Source of the DNA: an uncultured Campylobacter sp.
GTDB lineage: Bacteria > Campylobacterota > Campylobacteria > Campylobacterales > Campylobacteraceae
Length of the DNA stretch: 7,584 bases
Direction of reading: 5' to 3'
Assembly: GCF_938045595.1 (NCBI RefSeq)
Contig: NZ_CALIBB010000207.1
Coordinates: 1 to 7,584 of the forward strand
Positions 1 to 5,369 of this stretch are shown in pieces. The position numbers and the translations under genes were made by a program. Each line of letters begins with the position of its first letter. The stretch's first letter is position 1. The notes beneath the pieces were generated by a model, which worked only from the letters and a program-made list of their open reading frames with translations, had not been told where the DNA came from and made no database searches.

Positions 1-321
1 CTGTTTAAGCTCTACACGAACTATGAAATTCCGCTCGGCGAAAATCGTAAGATCGCCCTGGGTACGGGCGTGCGCTATCAGAGCAAAACCGCTTCGATAT
101 ATCGCGAAAACGTTGCGTACTACGCCGCGCCGCAAAAGGCTTACGCGCTGTGGGACGCGAACGTCGGCTATCATTTCGACAAGCACTTTAGCGTAAATTT
201 TGCGGTTAAAAACATCACGGATAAGAAGTATTTTCAAAATACGCAAAATCGCGTCGCGGGGCATAACAACTACTACGGCGAGCCGCGGAATTTTATGTTG
301 ACGCTTAATTATACATATTAG
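1..321 (+). CDS. TonB-dependent receptor, C-terminal fragment (siderophore-receptor type)
   Basis: This is the last 106 codons of an outer-membrane beta-barrel receptor; the reading frame is open from the first base and stops at TAG 319-321. Such receptors import iron-siderophore or similar complexes across the outer membrane using TonB-ExbB-ExbD energy. The visible part has alternating barrel strands such as ALWDANVGYHF, the conserved NITDKKYFQN motif (the family's 'N-L-F-D-K-K-Y' loop) and the ending YYGEPRNFMLTLNYTY. The YGEPRNFMLTL block is typical of the FhuE/FpvA-like siderophore receptors, and the final aromatic residue fits the barrel-assembly signal. The plug domain and TonB box lie outside the window, so the substrate cannot be read. 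The next gene on the same strand encodes an ABC transporter, but the roughly 320-base gap argues against a tight operon. Family confidence is high; substrate class is inferred from the C-terminus only. Confidence 0.9.
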   Translation: MFKLYTNYEIPLGENRKIALGTGVRYQSKTASIYRENVAYYAAPQKAYALWDANVGYHFDKHFSVNFAVKNITDKKYFQNTQNRVAGHNNYYGEPRNFMLTLNYTY

Positions 322-643
322 GCGCGGATGGAATTTCGCGCTTATACGAACTCGGATGAACTTCTCGCACGCGGCCTTGGATAAATTCCGCGCTTCATAA
401 GGGCGCGGATGAAGCGGGTGCAGAGGCGCGAGACCAGGCTTTGTCGCAAGTAGTACGTAGCGAGGCGGGTAAAATTTGAACGAAGCCGCGGGATTAAAAT
501 TTAACTCGCGATTTGGTTGATTAGCGATTGATTAGCGCGGGCGATCGCAGGCGATGCGGGCAAGGGCGATAAATTTAATCTCGTGATTTAATCCCGCGAT
601 CTCGCCGCAACCGGCGCTAAATTTTAAAATTTAAAGAGAAAAT
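322..643. other. Non-coding gap between receptor and ABC transporter
   Basis: I see no convincing gene on either strand. The sequence is GC-rich at first and turns to AAATTT-rich DNA before 644. A 5-bp inverted repeat (GCGCG 322-326, CGCGC 337-341) follows the receptor stop but lacks a T tract, so it is a weak terminator candidate. The decamer GGCGCGGATG occurs at 321-330 and again at 402-411. A short tandem repeat lies at 517-538, and ATTTAATC occurs at 573-580 and 586-593. No clear -10 box for the downstream gene was found. Confidence 0.5.
517..538 (+). repeat. Two-copy 11-bp tandem repeat
   Basis: TTGATTAGCGA (517-527) is followed immediately by TTGATTAGCGC (528-538), matching at ten of eleven bases. 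It lies in non-coding DNA and looks like a simple slippage duplication. No function can be assigned. Confidence 0.7.
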
Positions 644-1513
644 TTGAAAACGCTAAAGCATTTTTTTGAAATTCTACGTCCGCACTGGTTCGGCAAGGGC
701 GCGGCGAAGCTGTGGGCGCTGCTGCTGCTCGCGCTTGGTTTTAGCCTCGCTATCATCAAAATCAGCGTGCTGATGAACGCGTGGGATAAGCGCTTTTACG
801 ACGCGCTAAGCGAGCTTAAAGGCGAGCTGATCCCCGCGCTCGTGGGCGAGTTTTTGCTCTACACGGCGCTCATCGTGCTTTTCATCGTCTGTGGCAGCTG
901 GCTTCGCAAACTGCTCGTAATCGTCTGGCGCGAGCGGCTAAGCGCGATGATGGAGCGCAAATGGCTATATAACGCAAACTTCTACCGCACGAGCCTTGAG
1001 GGGAATTTCAGCGCCAGGGGCGGATCAAATTTAGAAAAACCTGGCGACGTAAATTTAGATGAAAATTTAAACGAGCGCGCAGAGTATTCCGCAGCCGAGG
1101 CGGACAGCGCGGCTTTACATAAAGACGCAAAGGAGCTTGAAATTTTACCGAGCACGGCGAAGCAAAATGCAGCAGGGCAAAGCGGCGCAAGCGAGAATGA
1201 AATTTCATCTAAAACTCGCGCAGATCGTGAAATTTCAAAAACAATTGCAAAGCTAGACAACCCCGATCAGCGTATCGCCGAGGACAGCCTGCTGCTCGTG
1301 CAAAAAAGCGTCGATCTCGTAAAATCGCTCGTCTACAATCTCGCCAAGCTCATCGCCTTTGTTGCGATCTTGTGGCAGGTCTCGAAGGTGTTGAAATTTG
1401 AAATTTTCGGCATGTACTTTGAGATCGAAGGCTTTTTGCTCTACGTCGCGCTCCTTTATACGCTGCTTTGCTCGCTGATCACGCATCTCATCGGGCGCAG
1501 GCTTGGGGGCTAA
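644..1513 (+). CDS. SbmA/YddA-like ABC transporter, membrane half (5' part of a frameshifted gene)
   Basis: This is the N-terminal, membrane-spanning half of a fused permease-ATPase of the COG4178 family (E. coli YddA, mycobacterial Rv1819c; SbmA/BacA share the membrane domain). Family members sit in the inner membrane and move peptides or cofactors; Rv1819c imports cobalamin. Hydrophobic segments lie near residues 22-42, 70-90, 230-246 and 262-282. Family landmarks are NAWDKRFYDAL (45-55), WRERLSAMMERKWLYNANFY (95-114) and LDNPDQRIAED (204-214). Translation starts at TTG 644, with AAAGAGA (633-639) four bases upstream; the next in-frame ATG would cut into the first helix. The frame ends at TAA 1511-1513 right after THLIGRRLGG, where family proteins continue with GLNF. 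That continuation is present in another frame, so this is one gene broken by a -1 shift. It also carries an 88-residue insertion (see 989-1252). Function of the broken product is doubtful. Confidence 0.85.
   Translation: MKTLKHFFEILRPHWFGKGAAKLWALLLLALGFSLAIIKISVLMNAWDKRFYDALSELKGELIPALVGEFLLYTALIVLFIVCGSWLRKLLVIVWRERLSAMMERKWLYNANFYRTSLEGNFSARGGSNLEKPGDVNLDENLNERAEYSAAEADSAALHKDAKELEILPSTAKQNAAGQSGASENEISSKTRADREISKTIAKLDNPDQRIAEDSLLLVQKSVDLVKSLVYNLAKLIAFVAILWQVSKVLKFEIFGMYFEIEGFLLYVALLYTLLCSLITHLIGRRLGG
989..1252 (+). other. In-frame hydrophilic insertion inside the transporter membrane domain
   Basis: In family members, as I recall them, the block ending in NFYR runs almost directly into LDNPDQRIAED. 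Here about 88 residues (116-203) separate them. The inserted segment is rich in E, S, A, N and K, has no hydrophobic stretch and no recognisable domain, and contains the similar pieces NEISSKTRA and REISKTIA. Its DNA holds many AAATTT hexamers, including TGAAATTTCA near 1199 and again near 1229. The bounds are approximate and rest on remembered family sequences, not on an alignment. Confidence 0.6.
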
Positions 1514-2544
1514 ATTTTGCTAAACAGCGCGCCGAAGCCGACTACCGCTCGAACCTACTGCTAGTGCGCGAAAACGCAGAAGCCGTAGCGTTTATGCGCG
1601 GAGAGGATGCCGAGCGCGGCCGCTTCCGCGCGAGCTTCGGCGAGATCATGAGAAACTGGCGCAGCATCATGAATACGGAATTTCGCCTCGAATGCTTTTC
1701 GGCAAGCTACCTAAAAATCACGAATTTAATCCCGATCTTTGCCTGCTTGCCGCTGTATTTGTCGCGCGCGATGAGCTTTGGCGACATGATGCAGGCGCGC
1801 TCGGCGTTTTACAGCGTGCAGGACGGATTTGCGTGGTTTATGGACTATTACAAGCAGATCATGGAGTGGGCGGCGAGCGTGCAGAGGATCTATGAGTTCA
1901 TCTCGCGCATGGACGGCGAGAGCGCAAATCTGCGTGCTTGCGTCAAACAAAGCAATGAAAATTCCGCTCGTTGCGAGGGCTTGTCGGTCTTCACGCCTGC
2001 GGGCGAGCCGCTGATCGAGGATCTACGCTTCGAGCTTGCGCCCGCGCAGTTTATAATGCTGCGGGGCAAGAGCGGCGCGGGCAAAAGCACGGCTCTGCGC
2101 TACGCGGCGGGGCTTTGGCGATACGGCTGCGGCGAGATCAGCCTGCCACGCACGGGCGTGATGTTTATCCCGCAAAAGCCCTACCTAGCGCCGCTTAGCC
2201 TAAAAGAGCTCATTTCCTATCCACAGTCGCCGCGCGCAGACGACGCGGAATTTTTAGAAATTTTACGCCGCGTAGGGCTTAAGAAATTTGCTCGCATGCT
2301 AAACTCGCGCGCCGATTACGTTAAAATTTTAAGCGGCGGAGAGGCGCAGCGGCTTAGTTTCGCACGTATTCATTACCACAAACCGAGCTTTGTTTTTGCT
2401 GATGAGATCACGTCCGCGCTCGATCTCACCTCGGCGCGCGAGCTGCTACTGGGTCTGCGCGCGGATCTGCCGAGGCTCGGCATGCTAGCGATCGTGCATC
2501 AAACTGGGCTTGAGGACATATTTGAGCGGACGATAGAGCTTTAA
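1468..2544 (+). CDS. SbmA/YddA-like ABC transporter, ATPase half (3' part of a frameshifted gene)
   Basis: This frame holds the rest of the transporter. Homology begins at about base 1507 (GLNFAKQRAEADYR, then VRENAEAVAFMRGE, the family hallmark). The TTG at 1468 only opens the frame: its first 13 residues are the first half read out of frame. Numbering from 1468, the last membrane segments lie near 84-104, and the nucleotide-binding domain fills about 170-358. Its motifs are Walker A GKSGAGKST (200-208), Q-loop glutamine in FIPQKPYL (Q236), signature LSGGEAQRLSFAR (288-300), Walker B with catalytic glutamate in FVFADE (E313), D-loop SALD and switch histidine H344. All catalytic residues are intact, which argues against long decay. 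Without the insertion the joined protein would be about 545 residues, close to YddA (about 560). No ribosome site supports separate translation. Substrate is unknown; cobalamin, siderophore or peptide transport are options. Confidence 0.85.
   Translation: MLADHASHRAQAWGLNFAKQRAEADYRSNLLLVRENAEAVAFMRGEDAERGRFRASFGEIMRNWRSIMNTEFRLECFSASYLKITNLIPIFACLPLYLSRAMSFGDMMQARSAFYSVQDGFAWFMDYYKQIMEWAASVQRIYEFISRMDGESANLRACVKQSNENSARCEGLSVFTPAGEPLIEDLRFELAPAQFIMLRGKSGAGKSTALRYAAGLWRYGCGEISLPRTGVMFIPQKPYLAPLSLKELISYPQSPRADDAEFLEILRRVGLKKFARMLNSRADYVKILSGGEAQRLSFARIHYHKPSFVFADEITSALDLTSARELLLGLRADLPRLGMLAIVHQTGLEDIFERTIEL
1505..1509 (+). other. Frameshift site: run of five G
   Basis: The upstream frame reads CTT GGG GGC TAA and stops. 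One more G would give CTT GGG GGG CTA AAT TTT, which joins ...GRRLGG to LNFAKQR exactly where family members continue. The break is therefore a one-base deficit at this run. It may be a sequencing error, a true mutation, or slippage switching; phase-variable G tracts in Campylobacter are usually longer (about eight or more). The site T GGG GGC is not a classic ribosomal slippery heptamer. Confidence 0.8.
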
Positions 2545-3084
2545 ATTTCATCGTTTAAATTTTACGCTGTAGGGATTTCGCCTTTAAATTCATATCTTTT
2601 TAAATCCAGATTTATTAAAATTACTCGTTTATATTAAGCGGCGATAAAATTTAGCCGAGGCGCTCGGTGTTCGCATACATGGGCATCGGCACCTGCGCGG
2701 CTAGGCGCTCGCACGCAGTCGTCAGCACGGCGGCGTCATGGGCCATACGACTACGCAGCGGCAAGCGGCTTGGAGGTCGGTAGCCGGCGTGCGATCGCGA
2801 TTTGCGCGAAATTAAGTCGGTAAAATTTAAACGCAAGATGATCTGCCGAGGAGACGCCGCTTAGATAAAATTTTAAACCGAGCCGCGATCGGTAGCGTAA
2901 CGGCGTGCTAAATTAGCGGGCTGCGTCAGAGGCGCAATGCGTGGGCGTCGCGATAAGTCGGTAGCGCGTCGGATGGCGCGTAACACATCGGCGGCACGGG
3001 CGGAGCGCCGCGGCTGAGGAGAGACGCGGCAATACGTACCTACTCGGCGCCGTATGACATGACCTTCGCTCGGGCAAATCATCA

Positions 3085-3310
3085 TCGTAACGGCGCGACG
3101 ATCGAAGCGAACAGCACGGCCGTGACGGCGGATCGGCAGCACAAAGCGACGGCGACGACAGCATAAAATGCCGCAATATGGCAACCGCGATCGACAGGAT
3201 GTGCATGTAGGTAAAGCGCAGTGCAAGCAGCGCAAACGCCGCGATACGATGATGGCGATCTGCGGAGCGTATAAGTGAAGCAGCAGTGCGGGCGGCGCAA
3301 TAACGCCGAG
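3085..3310 (-). pseudogene. Possible remnant of a membrane-protein gene
   Basis: Reading the minus strand downward, three hydrophobic stretches follow one another, each in a different frame. They are LGVIAPPALLLHLYAPQIAI (about 3310-3251), IAAFALLALRFTYMHILSIA (about 3245-3186) and HIAAFYAVVAVALCC with AVTAVLFASIVAPL (about 3180-3088). Two small indels would join them into a three- to four-helix membrane segment. The last piece ends at tandem stop codons. No family is recognised, and there is no start codon with a ribosome site. GC-rich, GCG-repeating DNA yields Ala/Leu/Val-rich translations by chance, so this is a weak call. If real, the gene would have run divergently from the one at 3410. 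Confidence 0.25.
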
Positions 3311-3348
3311 GTGATACGATAGCGGCGACCGACGAGACGTAACGCCGC

Positions 3349-3370
3349 CGTAGCGTTCGCGTGCGCTACG
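3349..3370. repeat. GC-rich inverted repeat (7-bp stem)
   Basis: CGTAGCG (3349-3355) pairs perfectly with CGCTACG (3364-3370) across an 8-base loop. It lies 39 bases before the start codon at 3410. No T tract follows on either strand, so it is not an obvious terminator; it could be a leader hairpin or chance in GC-rich DNA. Confidence 0.35.
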
Positions 3371-3409
3371 CCTAAGCCGCTAAATTTTAAAACGAAGCAA
3401 GGAGATTTT

Positions 3410-3898
3410 ATGCTTAAAGCGGGGATTGTTTATAAATTTGCGCTCATCGTGTTGCTAGGCTGCGCGCTTTGCATTTTGGGCTTTTCGGGCGTCTGCTTTG
3501 CGCGCGGCGAATACGACGAGGCGTGGATGAGCCTGCATAAGATCGCGGGATTGGGTCTGCTTTGCGTCGCGATCTTGCATATAATCACAAGGCGAAAGAA
3601 GCTCGTAAAGCTCTGGAGCGAGTTTTTGGACGTGGTTTTGAGCCGCAAAAATCCCGGTTTTTGCAATATGGATCGCATAATCGGCGCGATCGAGCGCTAT
3701 AATATCAGAGAGATCGCTGGTAAAATGGGCTTTGAGCCGGACAAGCTCGCTGAGATTTTGAAATCAAACGGCATCAAGCTTGTAAGCGCAGATCAAGGCC
3801 TGCGCGAGCTTGCGAAGTTTAACGACGAAAAAATTTTCTTCATCTTGGTGCTTTTGATCGAGGCAAAATTCGGCAAAGCGGGCGGATGTAAGGTCTAA
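3410..3898 (+). CDS. Small two-helix inner-membrane protein, function unknown (DUF4405-like at best)
   Basis: A 162-residue protein. The start is firm: AAGGAG at 3399-3404 lies five bases before ATG 3410. Helix one spans about residues 9-30, and its run to C29 gives it some look of a signal anchor. Helix two spans about 43-60, followed by the positive stretch RRKKLVK, which fits an inner-membrane protein with a cytoplasmic C-terminal part. H43 and H57 flank helix two 14 residues apart, a layout seen in DUF4405 and in haem-binding b-type cytochromes; haem binding is only a possibility. The C-terminal part (about 86-155) looks helical, and IREIAGKMGFEPDKLAEILK has the rhythm of a helix-turn-helix, though no DNA-binding family is recognised. 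It points toward prfA with 12 bases between stop codons. Codon use and GC match the neighbours. It is a real gene by start signal and composition, but I cannot name its role. Confidence 0.8.
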   Translation: MLKAGIVYKFALIVLLGCALCILGFSGVCFARGEYDEAWMSLHKIAGLGLLCVAILHIITRRKKLVKLWSEFLDVVLSRKNPGFCNMDRIIGAIERYNIREIAGKMGFEPDKLAEILKSNGIKLVSADQGLRELAKFNDEKIFFILVLLIEAKFGKAGGCKV

Positions 3899-3903
3899 AT
3901 TTT

Positions 3904-3919
3904 AAAAGGCTCAATAGCC
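3904..3919 (-). terminator. Weak terminator candidate after prfA
   Basis: On the minus strand GGCT-ATTG-AGCC (3919-3908) is followed by TTTT (3907-3904). The 4-bp stem contains the prfA stop codon. It lies between two convergent genes, where a terminator is expected, but the stem is short and Rho-dependent ending is equally possible. Confidence 0.3.
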
Positions 3920-4978
3920 CGCGTTTGCGATCGCTTCGGCTTGAGAGTGCGCGATGAGCGGATCGATGATCTCGTCGAACAAGCCGCCCGCCATGATCGC
4001 GTCTAGGCGGTAGAGCGTTAAATTTATGCGGTGGTCGCTGATGCGGTTTTGCGGATAGTTGTAGGTACGAATTCGCCCCGAGCGGTCGCCGGTACCTACC
4101 TGATCCTTGCGATCTTTGCGCTCTTTTTCAAGCCGCTCCTGCTCCTGCATATCGTAAAGGCGCGCCTTTAATACCTTCATCGCCGCCTCTTTGTTTTTGT
4201 GTTGGTCCTTGCCGTCTTGGTTAGTGACGACTAAACCGGTCGGGATGTGAGTGATGCGAACGGCGCTGTCGGTGGTATTTACGGACTGCCCGCCGTGACC
4301 GGAGCTACGCATAACGTCGATGCGAAGGTCATTTGGATTGATCTGTATCTCGCTATCCTCGATCTCGGGCATGACGGCGACGGTGATTGCGGAGGTATGC
4401 ACCCTGCCCTGGCTCTCCGTTTCGGGGACGCGCTGCACGCGGTGGGTGCCGCCTTCAAATTTCAGCCGCGAATACGCTCCCGCGCCCTTTACGAGCAAGA
4501 TCGCTTCTTTATAGCCGCCGACGCTGCCTTCGCTAGTGCTTACGATCTCGCATTTATAGCCGCGAAGATCGGCGTAGCGTAGATACGCGCCGAGCAGATC
4601 GCCCGCAAACAGCGCCGCTTCGTCGCCGCCTGTACCGGCGCGGATCTCAAGGAAGATATTCTTATCGTCGTTGGGGTCTTTCGGAAGCAGTAAAATTTTG
4701 ATTTTTTCTTCAAGCTGCGGCTTTTGCGTCTCTAAGTTTTTAAGCTCCTCTTTGGCTAACTCGCCCAGATCGGCATCGCTTAGCAGGGCTTTGTTTTCTT
4801 CGATCTGATTCAAAATTTTAAGATACTCGCTAGCCGCCTCTTTGATCGGCTCGATACTGCGCTGCTCCTTAGATAGCGCCGTCATATTAGCGATATCTGC
4901 GGTAACTGCGGGATCGCTAAGCATGCGCGAAAGCTCGTCGTAGCGATCCAAAAAAGGCTTTAGTTTATCGGCTAGCAT
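3911..4978 (-). CDS. prfA: Peptide chain release factor 1 (RF1)
   Basis: RF1 recognises UAA and UAG stop codons in the ribosomal A site and triggers hydrolysis of peptidyl-tRNA. At 355 residues it is full length. The N-terminal helical domain covers about 1-100, followed by AGTGGDEAALFAGDLLGAYL (114-133). The stop-codon reading tripeptide PxT is PET at 185-187 in RVPETESQGRVHTSA, where E. coli has PAT. The catalytic GGQ (229-231) sits in SSGHGGQSVNTTDSAVR; its glutamine is the usual target of PrmC methylation. The Arg/Lys-rich stretch and GRIRTYNYPQNRISDHRIN (301-319) are hallmarks separating the family from shorter GGQ hydrolases. The start MLADKLKPFLDRY matches the family, but no Shine-Dalgarno sequence precedes it: the 11 bases upstream read ATAAAATTTAA, with a hairpin before them. 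It lies 24 bases behind rpsT, and cotranscription is likely. Confidence 0.98.
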   Translation of the reverse strand: MLADKLKPFLDRYDELSRMLSDPAVTADIANMTALSKEQRSIEPIKEAASEYLKILNQIEENKALLSDADLGELAKEELKNLETQKPQLEEKIKILLLPKDPNDDKNIFLEIRAGTGGDEAALFAGDLLGAYLRYADLRGYKCEIVSTSEGSVGGYKEAILLVKGAGAYSRLKFEGGTHRVQRVPETESQGRVHTSAITVAVMPEIEDSEIQINPNDLRIDVMRSSGHGGQSVNTTDSAVRITHIPTGLVVTNQDGKDQHKNKEAAMKVLKARLYDMQEQERLEKERKDRKDQVGTGDRSGRIRTYNYPQNRISDHRINLTLYRLDAIMAGGLFDEIIDPLIAHSQAEAIANAGY

Positions 4979-4989
4979 TTAAATTTTAT

Positions 4990-5008
4990 GCGTAAGGGGC
5001 GCTTACGC
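4990..5008 (-). promoter_or_regulatory. Perfect 7-bp hairpin between rpsT and prfA
   Basis: GCGTAAG and CTTACGC form a perfect stem with a 5-base loop. In the minus-strand transcript the first arm contains the last codon and TAA stop of rpsT. The second arm ends 11 bases before the prfA AUG. The AU-rich tract after it is not a run of U, so it is a poor terminator. It could be an attenuator, an RNA processing or stability element, or a structure opened by ribosomes finishing rpsT. Confidence 0.5.
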
Positions 5009-5275
5009 GGCGGTTTTTAAAGAATTTACGAGTTTGGCTAGGCGGCTTACTTTTCTGCTCGCGGTCTGTTTTTTCAAAAAGCCCCTGCTTACGAAGCTGT
5101 GAAAGCTTTCATTAGCCGTTTTTAGAGCCTGAGTCGCTGCGTCTAGATCCTTGCTCTCGACCGCCTCTCTTACGGCTTTTGTGATATTTTTTACTCTGGT
5201 GCGATAAAATCTATTTCGCTCCGTTCTTTTTATGGTTTGTCTCGCGCGTTTTTCGGCGGATTTGTGATTTGCCAT
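5003..5275 (-). CDS. rpsT: 30S ribosomal protein S20
   Basis: S20 is an early-binding 16S rRNA protein of the 30S subunit body. The 90-residue length is standard. The N-terminus MANHKSAEKRARQTIKRTER is diagnostic, followed by NRFYRTRVKNITKAVREAVE and the C-terminal FVSRGFLKKQTASRKVSRLA, giving the expected three basic helices. The start ATG at 5275 is preceded by AAGGA (5285-5281), five bases away. A TATAAT promoter lies just upstream (5313-5308), so the leader is short, about 25 bases. rpsT probably leads a two-gene transcript with prfA. In E. coli S20 represses its own translation; nothing here shows whether that applies. Confidence 0.98.
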   Translation of the reverse strand: MANHKSAEKRARQTIKRTERNRFYRTRVKNITKAVREAVESKDLDAATQALKTANESFHSFVSRGFLKKQTASRKVSRLAKLVNSLKTAA

Positions 5276-5307
5276 AACGTTCCTTTTCGGTTAAATTTGA
5301 ACCTGCG

Positions 5308-5313
5308 ATTATA
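5308..5313 (-). promoter_or_regulatory. -10 box of the rpsT-prfA promoter
   Basis: The minus strand reads ATTTTTTACGTATAATCG, a perfect TATAAT preceded by a T-rich tract and a G one base upstream. This is the usual form of the housekeeping promoter in Campylobacter, where a clear -35 is often lacking. Transcription would start near 5301, about 25 bases before the rpsT start codon. Confidence 0.75.
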
Positions 5314-5369
5314 CGTAAAAAATATTTAATCGACGCTTAATTTAAGTAGTATTTAAAAGTAGCTCGCTT

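Larger units (their letters stand above)
2545..3398. other. Large region without an intact gene
   Basis: The first 100 bases after the transporter stop are AT-rich, with several AAATTT motifs and no strong terminator. From about 2640 to 3375 the DNA turns GC-rich and is dominated by short CGGCG, GCGA and CGTAACG words. The longest open frames (120, 97 and 72 codons, minus strand) overlap one another, are full of Arg and Cys, and have no ribosome sites, so I do not call them genes. GTCGGTA or TCGGTAGC words recur near 2776, 2816, 2889 and 2957. Minus-strand hydrophobic stretches at 3085-3310 suggest a decayed gene (separate entry). No tRNA, CRISPR array or transposase was seen. Confidence 0.55.

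Noticed and set aside
541..548. GCGATCGC octamer as a HIP1-like element
   Set aside because: Common by chance in GCG/GATC-rich DNA here; only isolated copies occur.
982..1260. Minus-strand frames opposite the transporter insertion
   Set aside because: They are antisense shadows of the coding strand. The plus frame continues conserved transporter sequence on both sides.
1502..1513. Programmed ribosomal -1 frameshift at the G run
   Set aside because: The heptamer T GGG GGC does not allow good re-pairing in both sites, and no clear downstream stem-loop or pseudoknot was seen. Mutation, error or slippage is more likely.
2651..2836. Minus-strand 61-codon frame in the GC-rich gap
   Set aside because: No ribosome site, no recognisable motif, and an amino-acid make-up typical of chance translation.
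2873..3300. Three overlapping minus-strand open frames of 120, 97 and 72 codons as genes
   Set aside because: They overlap each other, are Arg/Cys-rich, lack ribosome sites and show no known motif; long open frames are expected by chance in GC-rich DNA.
2640..3400. CRISPR array or tandem repeat array
   Set aside because: Repeated words are short and irregularly spaced, with no conserved repeat of 20 bases or more.
4247..4582. Plus-strand 111-codon frame inside prfA
   Set aside because: It is antisense to the conserved RF1 catalytic region and has no independent start signal.
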